DNA of 64,000 nt, from the NCBI GenBank assembly GCA_964425225.1, contig CAYRMD010000002.1, forward strand, positions 1 through 64,000, read 5' to 3'. Below the pieces are notes generated by a model, which saw only the letters and a program-made list of their open reading frames with translations, ran no database searches and was not told where the DNA came from. Below are positions 35,764 to 45,206 of this stretch, piece after piece; within the stretch, counting starts at the first letter, position 1; each line of letters begins with the position of its first letter. This DNA comes from BPJU01 sp964425225. Lineage in GTDB: Bacteria > Planctomycetota > Planctomycetia > Pirellulales > Pirellulaceae. Both the position numbers and the translations under genes were made by a program.

Positions 35764-38694
35764 ATGGGAAAAACAGCCGAAGCGGTACGGCCCGATTGTA
35801 TCCGGATGCGCGGAGTGGCCGTGCACAACTTGCAACACGTCGACGTCGACATTCCGCTGCGACAGTTGGTCGTCATCTGTGGAGTCAGCGGCAGCGGCAA
35901 GACCAGCCTCGCTTTAGATACGCTGTACGCGGAAGGACAGCGCCGTTACATCGAAAGCTTTTCTGCTTACACGCGACAGTTTTTGGAAAGGTTGGAAAAA
36001 CCTGTTGCTGAAAGCATTGACAACATACCTCCCGCCATAGCCGTCACACGGTCGGATCCTAGTCGTTCGAACCGATCGACCATTGGCACGGCCACCGAGA
36101 CCCTCGATTACTTACGGCTCTTGTTCGCCCGGATTGGGCGCACGTATTGCCCGGACTGTAATGCGGAGGTGCGGCCGTATTCCGCTCAATCCCTTGCCGA
36201 AGAAATAGCACAACTCCCAGCCGGCCATCGGTTCCAAATTGGCTTTATGGCAGATACTCAACATGGACTCGCCACAACGGTTCGCACCTTGCGCGAACAG
36301 GGTTTTGTGCGACTGATTTTTCAGGGACGGACCTGGTCGGTGAGCGACTTTGAGGCTGCGCTCGCCGACACCGACAGTGCTAGTAGCCCAGATCGTTCAA
36401 ACGATGCAAGCTCGGTATGCTGGGTCGTAGTCGATCGCCTGGTGACGGGCCAAGCCTCCTCGACGCGGTTGCGCGACTCGTTTGAGCTGGCCTTCGTACA
36501 GGGTCAGGGTTCTTGTGTGGTATGGCTTACGGTACCTCCAGGGGATCCGCAATGGTCGTCCATCTGGCCATCGGCTGTCGAAGAATGGGTCGATGGCCAA
36601 GCTTGGCAGATGCGCCGTTTCTACCAGAGGCGAATCTGCTCGTGCGGTCGGGCATTTCCCGATCCGGAACCACGCCTGTTTAGCTTCAACAGCCCCCTGG
36701 GAGCCTGTCCGGTTTGCGAAGGTTTCGGCAACGTGGTCGATATTGACATGGATCTGGTGGTACCGGATCCGAACAAGTCGTTGCAACACGGGGCGATTGC
36801 TCCGTGGAACAGCCCCGCTTATGCGCATGAACTTGAAGAGCTATTGGATTTAGCTCCCGATTATGGAATCCCTGTCGACGTACCGTTCTGCCAACTTACC
36901 GAGCAGCAGAAGCGGTTGATCCAGGAAGGAATTCCGGAACGCGATTTTGGGGGCTTAAAGGGGTTTTTCCGGTGGTTGGAGCGGCGGAAATACAAAATGC
37001 ATTTGCGGGTTTTCTTGAGTCGTTGGAGGAGCTACCAGCCGTGTCCCGGTTGTTCTGGAGCTCGTTTGCGACCAGAAGCCCTAGCTGTCCGCATTGGGGG
37101 CAAGAACTTAGCCGAGGTAACGGCGATGCGGATCAGCGACGCGTTACGTTTTTTCCAGGAGCTGGAGCTCAACGACACCGAGCGGCTGATTGCCCGCACG
37201 ATGCTCGATCAGATTTGCGCACGGCTTTACTATTTGAATGCGATCGGATTGGGTTATCTTTCTCTGGATCGACCGCTGCGTACGTTAAGTGGTGGCGAGG
37301 CGCAGCGTGTGGCCCTTACCTCGGCGCTAGGCTCCTCGCTTGTCAATATGCTGTACGTGCTCGATGAGCCTTCTGTAGGACTTCATCCACGGGACGTGTC
37401 GCGCCTGCTTCGCGCGTTGCGCGACCTGCAACGTCGCGGCAATACTGTCGTAGTTATCGAACACGAGGAAGAAATCCTGCGGTCGGCGGATCATTTGATC
37501 GAATTGGGCCCTGGGGCTGGATGTCGAGGCGGACGCGTGGTCTTTACCGGCACGCTTCAGGGAATGCTCAAAGCACGCGAAAGCCTGACCGGCGCCTTTT
37601 TGGCGGGAAAACGTGGCGTGTCGGTTCCTCAGACCCGCCGAATCGCGCGACATGGTTGGATCCGTCTGGTCGGGGCGCGCGGCCACAATCTAAAGAATAT
37701 TACGGTTGAGTTTCCGCTGGGTGTGCTGTGCTTGGTCACCGGGGTAAGCGGTGCAGGAAAAAGTACTTTGGTCGAAGAAACGCTTTACCCAGCTTTGTGC
37801 CGTCGCTTGCACAAAGACGGGCCTAAGCCGTTGCCTTACGACGATGTGATCGGTGAGGGCCAAATCGACGATGTGGTCTTGGTCGATCCTTCACCCATTG
37901 GGCGTTCGCCGCGCTCGAATCCCGTGACCTGTGTACGGGCTTTTGATTTGATCCGCGATATCTTTGCTCAAACGTCGGACGCGCGGATGCGCAACTTCGG
38001 GCCGGCCCACTTCAGCTTCAATTGTCCCGAAGGCCGATGTGCCGAGTGCGAAGGGGCGGGCTATCTACAGATCGATATGCAATTCCTGGCCGATGTTCAG
38101 ATGAAATGCCCGCTTTGTCAAGGACGCAGATTCCGGCGCGAAGTGCTCCAGGTCACCTATCGGGATCGCACTATCGCAGAAGTTTTGGAAATGACCGTGC
38201 GGGAAGCGCGTGGCTTTTTCCGCGGCCATCCGAAACTCCAAGCACGATTGCAAACGTTGATCGATGTGGGACTCGATTATCTACAGCTTGGGCAACCCGT
38301 GAATACTCTGTCCGGCGGAGAGTCCCAACGCCTGAAATTGGCGGGTTATTTGGTAACTGCCAAACGCAAACGAACCCTCTTTCTATTGGACGAACCAACT
38401 ACGGGCCTCCACTTTGCCGACATCGTCCATTTGCTGGATTGTTTCGAATCCTTGCTTCAAGCTGGGCATTCGCTCATTGTCGTCGAACACAATATTCAAA
38501 TGATGAAAGCGGCCGATTATTTGATCGACCTTGGGCCGGGCGCAGGCGAAGAAGGGGGCGAGGTTGTCGTTGCCGGTACACCCGAACAGGTTGCCTCGTG
38601 CGCCCAATCCATTACCGGATACTATCTTGCCCGTGCCTTGAACGGAGAAAACGTTGGGAAAACTCAGGAGTCGCTAACTCAGAATGTCCGCTGA
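35764..38694 (+). CDS. uvrA: UvrA excinuclease subunit or close paralogue
   Basis: A 976-residue tandem ABC ATPase that finds DNA damage in nucleotide excision repair. Both nucleotide sites are complete: Walker A GVSGSGKTSL and GVSGAGKSTL, signatures LSGGEAQRV and LSGGESQRL, Walker B VLDEPSVGLH and LLDEPTTGLH. The C-terminal zinc module CAEC-x19-CPLC is canonical. The first zinc module is unusual: CSCG in place of CxxCG before PEPRLFSFNSPLGACPVC. Some segments differ from textbook UvrA (for example FRWLERRKYKMHLRVFLSRW), so a second-type UvrA cannot be excluded. The frame runs from a TTG at 35707; the ATG at 35764 fits the family better, though its ribosome site is weak. The last 11 bases overlap the next gene. 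Confidence 0.88.
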   Translation: MGKTAEAVRPDCIRMRGVAVHNLQHVDVDIPLRQLVVICGVSGSGKTSLALDTLYAEGQRRYIESFSAYTRQFLERLEKPVAESIDNIPPAIAVTRSDPSRSNRSTIGTATETLDYLRLLFARIGRTYCPDCNAEVRPYSAQSLAEEIAQLPAGHRFQIGFMADTQHGLATTVRTLREQGFVRLIFQGRTWSVSDFEAALADTDSASSPDRSNDASSVCWVVVDRLVTGQASSTRLRDSFELAFVQGQGSCVVWLTVPPGDPQWSSIWPSAVEEWVDGQAWQMRRFYQRRICSCGRAFPDPEPRLFSFNSPLGACPVCEGFGNVVDIDMDLVVPDPNKSLQHGAIAPWNSPAYAHELEELLDLAPDYGIPVDVPFCQLTEQQKRLIQEGIPERDFGGLKGFFRWLERRKYKMHLRVFLSRWRSYQPCPGCSGARLRPEALAVRIGGKNLAEVTAMRISDALRFFQELELNDTERLIARTMLDQICARLYYLNAIGLGYLSLDRPLRTLSGGEAQRVALTSALGSSLVNMLYVLDEPSVGLHPRDVSRLLRALRDLQRRGNTVVVIEHEEEILRSADHLIELGPGAGCRGGRVVFTGTLQGMLKARESLTGAFLAGKRGVSVPQTRRIARHGWIRLVGARGHNLKNITVEFPLGVLCLVTGVSGAGKSTLVEETLYPALCRRLHKDGPKPLPYDDVIGEGQIDDVVLVDPSPIGRSPRSNPVTCVRAFDLIRDIFAQTSDARMRNFGPAHFSFNCPEGRCAECEGAGYLQIDMQFLADVQMKCPLCQGRRFRREVLQVTYRDRTIAEVLEMTVREARGFFRGHPKLQARLQTLIDVGLDYLQLGQPVNTLSGGESQRLKLAGYLVTAKRKRTLFLLDEPTTGLHFADIVHLLDCFESLLQAGHSLIVVEHNIQMMKAADYLIDLGPGAGEEGGEVVVAGTPEQVASCAQSITGYYLARALNGENVGKTQESLTQNVR

Positions 38695-39568
38695 TTGGCT
38701 TGCCGAGCACCTGGACATCTTCTTTGGCCGGTCTACGGAAGTGGTCACCGATGTCTATCTTCGCTTGCCTCGTTCGACGCCGTGGGGTAGCCATGTGTAC
38801 CTCAGCGGGCAGATTCTCGGACCGTTCTGTGAAGGAATTCGCACTCTTCCCGGAAAATCGTACTTTACGGATCTAGGGCCCGGCCCGACGTTACTGGCGC
38901 GCGCAACAGTTCCAGACTTAGCGTTCTGGTCAATGGATCGTCCTTTCTTATATCGCGTCACAGCCCAGCTCAATGAGCAAGGGGCAACGCTTGCCGAGGT
39001 ATCGGTTTGGTGGGGGTGCCATCGATTGACCCTAGCCGGAAAAAATATGGCGCAAGGGCCACAGCCGATTTTCCTTGCAGCGGTCCGCACGCTTCCCCAA
39101 CAGCTCGATTGGGGTCTGTGGCGTTCCTGGAAAATGGCTGTCCTAATCGAGGATCCAAGCGACGACTTTCTCTCACAGGCAGACCGACAGGGTCTTCCCG
39201 TGGTTTGCCGAGTAAATGGACCACTCGACGAGGTGTCGCGAAAGGCCCGTTACTGGGCACGCCATGCCAGTGTCTGGCTCTTGATCACCGAGCCATGGGA
39301 CACATCCGCTTTTGATCCAGTGCAGCACACCCCCAATCTGATTTGGGCAGCTTTTTGTTCCTCGGCTACCACCGTTCCGCGACCGGATCCCCCAGCCTTG
39401 GTGCTCGAACCTGCCGCGTTCGAGCAACTCAACAAGTACGATGTCTACCGAGCCATTTTCTTGTTAGAGCAGCGCCCTGCTTTGGCCGATAACACGGAGA
39501 TTCTGAAAGAAGCGGATCGAAGGCGCCAATCCTGGGACGGCCGCGTGGCTGGCTATATCATATGGTAG
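38684..39568 (+). CDS. GH2-like beta-sandwich protein of unknown function
   Basis: A 294-residue protein without signal peptide or membrane helices. Residues about 20-115 look like the immunoglobulin-like sandwich of glycoside hydrolase family 2: ARATVPDLAFWSMDRPFLYRVT parallels the family's P-LWSP-NP-LY motif, followed by GATLAEVSVWWGCHRL. The rest (WGLWRSWKMAVLIED, FLSQADRQGLPVVCRVNG) recalls the start of a barrel in which GH2 catalytic glutamates would lie, but I see no complete catalytic pair. A degenerate or non-enzymatic relative is most likely. The ATG overlaps the 3' end of uvrA by 11 bases, so translation is probably coupled to it. That coupling is odd for a carbohydrate-related protein and gives no clear function. 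Confidence 0.75.
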   Translation: MSADWLAEHLDIFFGRSTEVVTDVYLRLPRSTPWGSHVYLSGQILGPFCEGIRTLPGKSYFTDLGPGPTLLARATVPDLAFWSMDRPFLYRVTAQLNEQGATLAEVSVWWGCHRLTLAGKNMAQGPQPIFLAAVRTLPQQLDWGLWRSWKMAVLIEDPSDDFLSQADRQGLPVVCRVNGPLDEVSRKARYWARHASVWLLITEPWDTSAFDPVQHTPNLIWAAFCSSATTVPRPDPPALVLEPAAFEQLNKYDVYRAIFLLEQRPALADNTEILKEADRRRQSWDGRVAGYIIW

Positions 39569-39879
39569 AGGGAATCACGAAGGACCACGTCTGCCCATGC
39601 AACCTGATTCTCGGTCGGACGCTGGTGGAACATTTCCGAGTGCCTCTCGTTTTACGAGCACGGCGCTCCGTGCGTTTAGGAAAGCGACTCGTGGCAAGGA
39701 ACTCTACAATGTTGCGTGTTACCACTCGCACAATTGCTGCTAAAGGCTCTCCTTGCAATACTCGCGCGTGCCGATGCCCAACCGAGAAAGGGCAACCGTA
39801 TACGAAGTAGTAAGTCGATGCCCGAGGGGGAAATCAAATCATCTTCTGTGCAACTATCGCACTGAATAGAAGTATCGTA
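39569..39879. other. gene-free stretch
   Basis: About 310 bases between two plus-strand genes. Nothing coding, no known repeat family and no RNA gene recognised. A promoter for the ThiF/MoeB gene would be expected here. Confidence 0.4.
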
Positions 39880-40932
39880 ATGATGAGTAATATGGATGAT
39901 TCTGACACGCTGGAACGATACTCACGCCAAATTCGTTTTTCTGGCATTGGCCACGAAGGTCAACGCCGTTTATGTCAGTCGCGGGTACTGGTCGTCGGTT
40001 TGGGAGCACTCGGATCGGTCATCGCCAACACGTTGGCCCGAGCCGGTGTGGGCAAACTACGCATCGTTGATCGCGACTTCTTAGAACTCAACAACCTGCA
40101 GCGCCAGGTGCTCTACGACGAACAAGATGTTGCCTCGGGGCTGCCCAAAGCGATTTGCGCCGCACAGAAATTGCGACAGATCAACCGCGCAATCGATATC
40201 GAACCGATCGTGGTTGATGTGACGGCGAACAATATTGTCGAACTGATCGACGGAGTCGATGTGATTCTGGATGGGACCGACAATTTCGAAACCCGCTACC
40301 TCATCAATGATGTGTCGCTTCGGTTTCAGGTGCCCTGGGTGTACGGGGGTTGTTTAGGATCCGAGGGGCAGACCCTAACGATCGTACCGGGTAGATCACC
40401 GTGTCTACGGTGTGTCCTTCCCGAGCCGCCTCCGCCGGGAGTGGTAGGCACCTGTGATACCGTCGGCGTTCTCGGGCCGGTGGTGCAAATTATCGCGTCC
40501 TGGCAAGCCATGGAAGCCATCAAAATACTGCTCGGTCAGTGGGATCGCTTAAACCGGGATCTTTTGGTAATCGACGTGTGGGACAATCAACTTCGGCGTG
40601 TTCCCTTAACGGATCTGTTTACCGGTTTTGAACACTGCGTCTGCCGGGGCAGCGATTTTCCATGGCTCGAGGGAAAGCGCGCACCGTACACAGCCGTTCT
40701 CTGTGGACGCAACGCTGTACAACTGGCCTTTCCGGGTACAGAACCTATGGATCTGGAAAAGTTAGCCGAGAAACTGGCCGGCTTCGGTAGAGTCATAGTC
40801 AACCGCTTCTTAGTGAAATTGGAATTGGATCGCTATACGCTAACCGTGTTTCGCGATGGGCGTACCATCGTCTCCGGAACGAACGATGTGGCCGAAGCAC
40901 GCAGTCTCCATGCCCGTTACATTGGCAGCTAA
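39880..40932 (+). CDS. ThiF/MoeB/HesA-family E1-like adenylyltransferase
   Basis: A 350-residue cytoplasmic enzyme that adenylates the C-terminus of a small ubiquitin-like sulfur carrier (ThiS, MoaD or a relative). ERYSRQIRF opens the family domain. The nucleotide site is VVGLGALGS (residues 38-46) with VDRD, NLQRQ and DGTDNFETRYLIND. Structural zinc ligands are C175/C178 (CLRC) and the CVC pair near 253-255. The cysteine in GTCDTVGVLGP (192) sits where ThiF/MoeB have a conserved cysteine. About 75 residues beyond the core (FPGTEPMDLEKLAEKLAGFG onward) form an extra C-terminal part that may contact the carrier. No ThiS, MoaD, ThiG or Moa gene is nearby, so the pathway is uncertain. Confidence 0.9.
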   Translation: MMSNMDDSDTLERYSRQIRFSGIGHEGQRRLCQSRVLVVGLGALGSVIANTLARAGVGKLRIVDRDFLELNNLQRQVLYDEQDVASGLPKAICAAQKLRQINRAIDIEPIVVDVTANNIVELIDGVDVILDGTDNFETRYLINDVSLRFQVPWVYGGCLGSEGQTLTIVPGRSPCLRCVLPEPPPPGVVGTCDTVGVLGPVVQIIASWQAMEAIKILLGQWDRLNRDLLVIDVWDNQLRRVPLTDLFTGFEHCVCRGSDFPWLEGKRAPYTAVLCGRNAVQLAFPGTEPMDLEKLAEKLAGFGRVIVNRFLVKLELDRYTLTVFRDGRTIVSGTNDVAEARSLHARYIGS

Positions 40933-40987
40933 GCACAATAGGAGTTTCTTCGGGTGGCGTTTATCGCCCTACGCCATCCACTAAACC

Positions 40988-41011
40988 ATGCCCACTCGTG
41001 TCCGTGGGCAT
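40988..41011. terminator. possible transcription terminator hairpin
   Basis: A perfect 8-base inverted repeat, ATGCCCAC and GTGGGCAT, with an 8-base loop. It lies in the 124-base gap between the convergent ThiF/MoeB and kelch genes. There is no long T-run after it, so it may be only a weak or Rho-assisted end. Confidence 0.3.
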
Positions 41012-41040
41012 TTGCGTCTTTGCGCCTTGGCGTTCAATCA
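41009..41040 (-). repeat. AACGCAAAGGCG-family dispersed repeat
   Basis: On the plus strand: CATTTGCGTCTTTGCGCCTT followed by GGCGTTCAAT, i.e. on the minus strand TTGAACGCCAAGGCGCAAAG then ACGCAAATG. It lies between convergent genes and abuts the hairpin at 40988. Confidence 0.6.
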
Positions 41041-41056
41041 CTCTCGCCGCAGCCGA

Positions 41057-43285
41057 CTATTGGTGCCATGGACCTTCGAAGAACCCATCGTACCGCTGGT
41101 TGAACCAAACCGGGGATGAGGGCTCGCCCAATTGGCCCAAAACGTCCACCGGTACAATCCAGTACCGCGTCGTACCGCGACCTGCTTCGTGGCGAAATGC
41201 AGTCGTGGCTATAGGCTCATCGGTCACTCGCACGATCTGCCAATGGGAACTGCCCAATTTATATACGTGATAACCGACCAGACTTCGTTCTGGGTTAGGC
41301 TCCCAAACGATGTGGGCTGTGGTTCCCTCTTCCCGTAATTGAACATATTGAGGCGCCGAGGGGATCGTCAGTGCGTAGGGTGATGGACCACTTTCCACGC
41401 CCAGCGCGTTCACGGCGCGAACCGCATAGGCATAGACCCCATACCGGTAATCGCCGGAACTATCGGTGGGACGGCTCAGGTCGACTTGCGTATCTACCCA
41501 TCGAGTCATCGTAAGTATTCCGTCATGGACTCGTTGAAGGCCGATAATATCGCGAACCCCCACCACTACGGGCTCATCGTACGGAGGATCGTTATCGCGC
41601 CAAGCTTGTGGCGTACCGCGAATCACCGTGTCGACCGCCACGATACCGCGGTAGAGGTGATAACCGACGACGTCACCATCCGAAACCGGCGCCCAGTCGA
41701 TCTCGATGCGGCGAGCATCGATTACAGACACGATCGGTTGTTGCGGCACCGGTGGCTGTGTCCGAACGATGCGGCTGGGTGAACTTTCATTTCCCTGAGC
41801 ATCGACGGCCGTGATTCGGTAGAGGTAAACACGCTGGGGGACGAGCGCCGCATCGGTGTACGAGTGCTCCGAAACTTGGGCAACACACCAGAACATCGCC
41901 TCGTACGATGATTCAGCCTCGGCGCGATACACGCGATAGCTCGCTGCATCCGGTCCCACATCGTCCCATTGCAATTCGATCTTGGGCGACCGGCCGTCGG
42001 AGGTGATGCGCAAACGCAGGTTCGTGGGTGCTGGAAGCCCTTTTGCTGGCGCAGCGGCATATCGGTATGTCCAGATTTGCGGTCCCTTGTGGTCCGCTGC
42101 GACGGACTCCAGCACGAAAACATTTTGTTCCGGCCAATAGCTCAGGTTGCGGGCCCGACTGGCACTGGGATCCGGTTCGCGCACCGGCTTTAAGGGCGTC
42201 CATCGAAGTTGCCCAACATCGAGGGCCCAGGTCTCGAGACTCCCAGTGGGTTGCCCACTTTGTTCGCCGCGCCGTACGACGCACAAGCAAATCCCGTTGC
42301 GCGTGTCATAAGCCATTTTGGGATTGGTCGAGTACATGCCTTCCTTGCACCCCGGCGGATGCGGCTCCAAGGCGTGGGCTTCCCAACGGTTCGAGCTGAA
42401 GCGGTAAATCCAGGTTCGCTCGTCATCCGAATACTGACTGCCGAACAGGACTAGGCAATCGTTGGCTTCGTCATAGCACAAGCCGGCTCCATCCCGAGGT
42501 GCCGGCGCGTTCCCGACCCGCAATTGTTCCAACCGATTTGCGTAGGCATCGTAAACAAACAGCGCGTTGGTAGGGCCGCCCGATGTTTGTCCACCGAAAC
42601 TGATCGACACCTCGTGGCGCAGCGAGTAGGTTGCCGAGCTGTTTAAACTCCCCAAAGCATCACGCGAGTATTTTTCGGGACGGGTGTACGGGGGAGGACG
42701 CATGTTCTGCCAACGATTCGTCTGCGGATCGTACAACCATACGTGCGACTGCTTGAGTTTCACACCTCGACTCCACTGGTAACCGTGCCCGAGCGACGCA
42801 CCGGGAAAAGCCACGAACCGACCTCGCGCGACATCGAACGTATTGGAACCATCGACACAGCAAACTCCCGGCGGCGATGTATTCGGGAACCACTGTCGCC
42901 ATCGTCTGCTGTTCATGTCATACGTGAACAAGAGAAAGCCTTGCGGGATACCGTCATGCCCACCGAAGTGAACCCAAAGCCCCAACCGAGGATCCAGAGC
43001 ACCGCTGCCCTCGTACTTCAGTGGAGGTGCAGGGGAATCCGCATGTGGACTTTGCAACACCCACTCGTTAACCGGATGCTTCGACCAATCCACCGCACCT
43101 GCTCGGCTACCAAATGTTGACAGGGATACCACCACCAGAACGCAAACAGCCGCCTTCGATAGAGGTACCGATCGCTGCCCCGGAACGATAACTCCCCATG
43201 GGGACGGCGGCCCATTTCCTGCTCCGTTGCCGGCAACCGACGTCTTTTGGGTCGCTTTCCGAGCTTTGTGCTTCATCGCGACCAT
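41057..43285 (-). CDS. exported kelch-type propeller with fibronectin type III repeats
   Basis: A 742-residue secreted protein. After a basic N-terminus and a membrane/signal segment (AAVCVLVVVSLSTFGSRAGAV) come kelch-like blades (LLFTYDMNSRRWRQWFP, VWLYDPQTNRWQNMRPPP, VFDAYANRLEQL-like). These are followed by about three fibronectin type III domains beginning LPAPTNLRLRI (IELQWDDVGPDAASYRVYRA), IEIDWAPVSDGDVVGYHLYRG and AHIVWEPNPERSLVGYHVYKLG. Such proteins usually bind carbohydrate or protein at the surface; no enzyme motif is visible. The frame opens at a GTG two codons earlier, but GGGGAG is only correctly spaced for the ATG at 43285. It faces the ThiF/MoeB gene tail to tail. Confidence 0.85.
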   Translation of the reverse strand: MVAMKHKARKATQKTSVAGNGAGNGPPSPWGVIVPGQRSVPLSKAAVCVLVVVSLSTFGSRAGAVDWSKHPVNEWVLQSPHADSPAPPLKYEGSGALDPRLGLWVHFGGHDGIPQGFLLFTYDMNSRRWRQWFPNTSPPGVCCVDGSNTFDVARGRFVAFPGASLGHGYQWSRGVKLKQSHVWLYDPQTNRWQNMRPPPYTRPEKYSRDALGSLNSSATYSLRHEVSISFGGQTSGGPTNALFVYDAYANRLEQLRVGNAPAPRDGAGLCYDEANDCLVLFGSQYSDDERTWIYRFSSNRWEAHALEPHPPGCKEGMYSTNPKMAYDTRNGICLCVVRRGEQSGQPTGSLETWALDVGQLRWTPLKPVREPDPSASRARNLSYWPEQNVFVLESVAADHKGPQIWTYRYAAAPAKGLPAPTNLRLRITSDGRSPKIELQWDDVGPDAASYRVYRAEAESSYEAMFWCVAQVSEHSYTDAALVPQRVYLYRITAVDAQGNESSPSRIVRTQPPVPQQPIVSVIDARRIEIDWAPVSDGDVVGYHLYRGIVAVDTVIRGTPQAWRDNDPPYDEPVVVGVRDIIGLQRVHDGILTMTRWVDTQVDLSRPTDSSGDYRYGVYAYAVRAVNALGVESGPSPYALTIPSAPQYVQLREEGTTAHIVWEPNPERSLVGYHVYKLGSSHWQIVRVTDEPIATTAFRHEAGRGTTRYWIVPVDVLGQLGEPSSPVWFNQRYDGFFEGPWHQ

Positions 43286-43718
43286 AAACACTTCTCCCCT
43301 ATTTTGACCATCTCGTTACGATTCTTCCAAGCCTACCATCACCCACCCGTCGATTCTCGAACTATTTTTGTTGCCGATCCTACCACTATCAGCGACTAAA
43401 TTTCGCTGTATCACTTCTTAGATTGTTCTGTTTGTCATACATTTTCTGATATTAGGACACATAGAACAATTACAAGCACGCATCCAAAGGTCGGACTGCT
43501 AATCTGATACACGCCTGGGCTGAAACGATACTCCTCGCGGCAAGTGCGCCTGGTGAAAAAAACATTTGCAAAACACTCATCTAATAATGCATTCTTCCGT
43601 CATCGATTTGCATAGCACGTTGCGGAATGTCTGCCCTTGATTGTTTGACCTACAACTACGTCAGGACAGCTACTGTATGTTTACGGACTGCTTTGCGCCA
43701 CGCGCAGCAAGCAATGTT
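43286..43718. other. gene-free stretch
   Basis: About 430 bases, more AT-rich than the neighbouring genes. No coding frame beyond the antisense shadow of the DUF1501 gene, no repeat family and no RNA gene recognised. It should contain the kelch gene's promoter. Confidence 0.45.
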
Positions 43719-45206
43719 TCAGCACAATATGTCGTGAACTACTCTACCATGCACGTCGGTCAAACGTCGGTCGATTCCACCGTGGCGCACCGTAAGGCGA
43801 GTATGATCCATACCGAGCAGATAGAGCATGGTGGCATGAATGTCGTGAACCTCGGTAGGATGATCGCGATCCAGTGGTTTGAACCCCCATTGATCGCTCG
43901 GCCCATAACTGATTCCACCCCGCACTCCTCCACCGCACAACCAAGTGGTGAAGCAGTAGGGATTGTGATCGCGTCCGGCGGATCCTTGCGAGGAGGGCAT
44001 TCGGCCGAACTCCGTCGTCCAGATTACGAGGGTGTCTTCGAGCATACCTCGTTGTTTAAGATCCAGAATAAGGGCGGCTGCGCCGCACGCCATTCCCCAG
44101 GCCAGCGGGCCGTGGTCGCGTCGAACATCTTCGTGCGAATCCCAATTACGGCGAGGAAATCCGTTGTCGTTTCCTGACCAGACCTGGACGAAGCGCACCC
44201 CTCGCTCGAGCAGTCGTCGCGCCACCAGGCATTTCAGACCAAAGTAGGCTGCTTCTTCCTCGGGGTTGATCTCCTGCGGAAAACTGTTCAACGAGCGATC
44301 TACGCCGTACAAGCGTCGTATGTAATCGGGCTCGCGAGAAATATCGAGCGCTTCAGGGGCCGCTAGTTGCATGCGAGCAGCCAGTTCGTAGCTGCGGATG
44401 CGCGCCTCAAGACGCGAATCGTCAGAACGCGTGGCACGATGTTGTTCATTCCACCAATTCAACAACGCTCGCCCGGCGCGATCCCCTTGGGCTGTAACAA
44501 AACTATCGACTGGCGCACGAAGATCCTGTATCGGCTCGCTGCGGTTCGGAAAAATGGCCGTACCTTGATGATGAGCCGGTAGAAATGCGGCATCCCAATT
44601 CTTCGGCCCGTTCGATGCATACCCTCGATGGTCCGGCAGAACCACAAACGTGGGTAGATTCTCATTCATCGACCCGAGTGCGTAACTTACCCAACACCCG
44701 GCGCCGGGAAATCCAGGCGTGACGAACCCGGTCGTTTGCAAATAGGTGGCCGAGCTGTGCACTCCCGTTTTCCCCACCATGTTGTGCACGAACGCAATCT
44801 CATCGACTACGGTGCCCAAAGCTGCCACGGGTTCGCTAAGCCACTTGCCGCACTCTCCGTATCGATGGAAGACAAAAGGCGATTTTAGCCAAGGTCCGAG
44901 TCCATTTTGAAAAGCTTCCACTGGCTCGCCAAAATCGGAGGGTTCGCCGTGGTGCTTTTCCAAATTTGGTTTATAGTCGAATAGATCGATATGGCTGGCG
45001 CCGCCAGCCATGAACAATTGCACGACACGGCAAGCTTTAGCCGGATGGTGGATTCCTCCATTGAAGTTCGGATCAGCGCGTAGCTCCTCGTGCATCAGCA
45101 TGGTCGCCAGTGCCGCAGCCCCGAACCCGCCCCCCACCGTCCAAAGGAATTCGCGGCGCGAAAGATGGTGAAGGTTACGATCTAGTTTGCGATTCTCAAT
45201 CGACAT
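43719..45206 (-). CDS. DUF1501 protein, Tat-exported, sulfatase-like fold
   Basis: A 495-residue planctomycete-type DUF1501 protein. A twin-arginine signal (SRREFLWTVGGGFGAAAL) is followed by VVQLFMAGGASHIDLFDYKP, RSYELAARMQLAAPEALDI and DTLVIWTTEFGRMPSSQG, which place it in the DUF1501 family related to alkaline phosphatase/sulfatase folds. It is expected to act in the periplasm; no reaction has been shown. The stop of the upstream gene overlaps this start. Two ATGs (45218 and 45206) are possible, and the second has GAG seven bases before it, so I prefer it. The pairing with a PSCyt1/DUF1553 gene is a fixed planctomycete arrangement. Confidence 0.9.
   Translation of the reverse strand: MSIENRKLDRNLHHLSRREFLWTVGGGFGAAALATMLMHEELRADPNFNGGIHHPAKACRVVQLFMAGGASHIDLFDYKPNLEKHHGEPSDFGEPVEAFQNGLGPWLKSPFVFHRYGECGKWLSEPVAALGTVVDEIAFVHNMVGKTGVHSSATYLQTTGFVTPGFPGAGCWVSYALGSMNENLPTFVVLPDHRGYASNGPKNWDAAFLPAHHQGTAIFPNRSEPIQDLRAPVDSFVTAQGDRAGRALLNWWNEQHRATRSDDSRLEARIRSYELAARMQLAAPEALDISREPDYIRRLYGVDRSLNSFPQEINPEEEAAYFGLKCLVARRLLERGVRFVQVWSGNDNGFPRRNWDSHEDVRRDHGPLAWGMACGAAALILDLKQRGMLEDTLVIWTTEFGRMPSSQGSAGRDHNPYCFTTWLCGGGVRGGISYGPSDQWGFKPLDRDHPTEVHDIHATMLYLLGMDHTRLTVRHGGIDRRLTDVHGRVVHDILC

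Noticed and set aside
43641..44177. 178-codon plus-strand open frame
   Set aside because: It is the antisense shadow of the DUF1501 gene, whose frame is full of family motifs.
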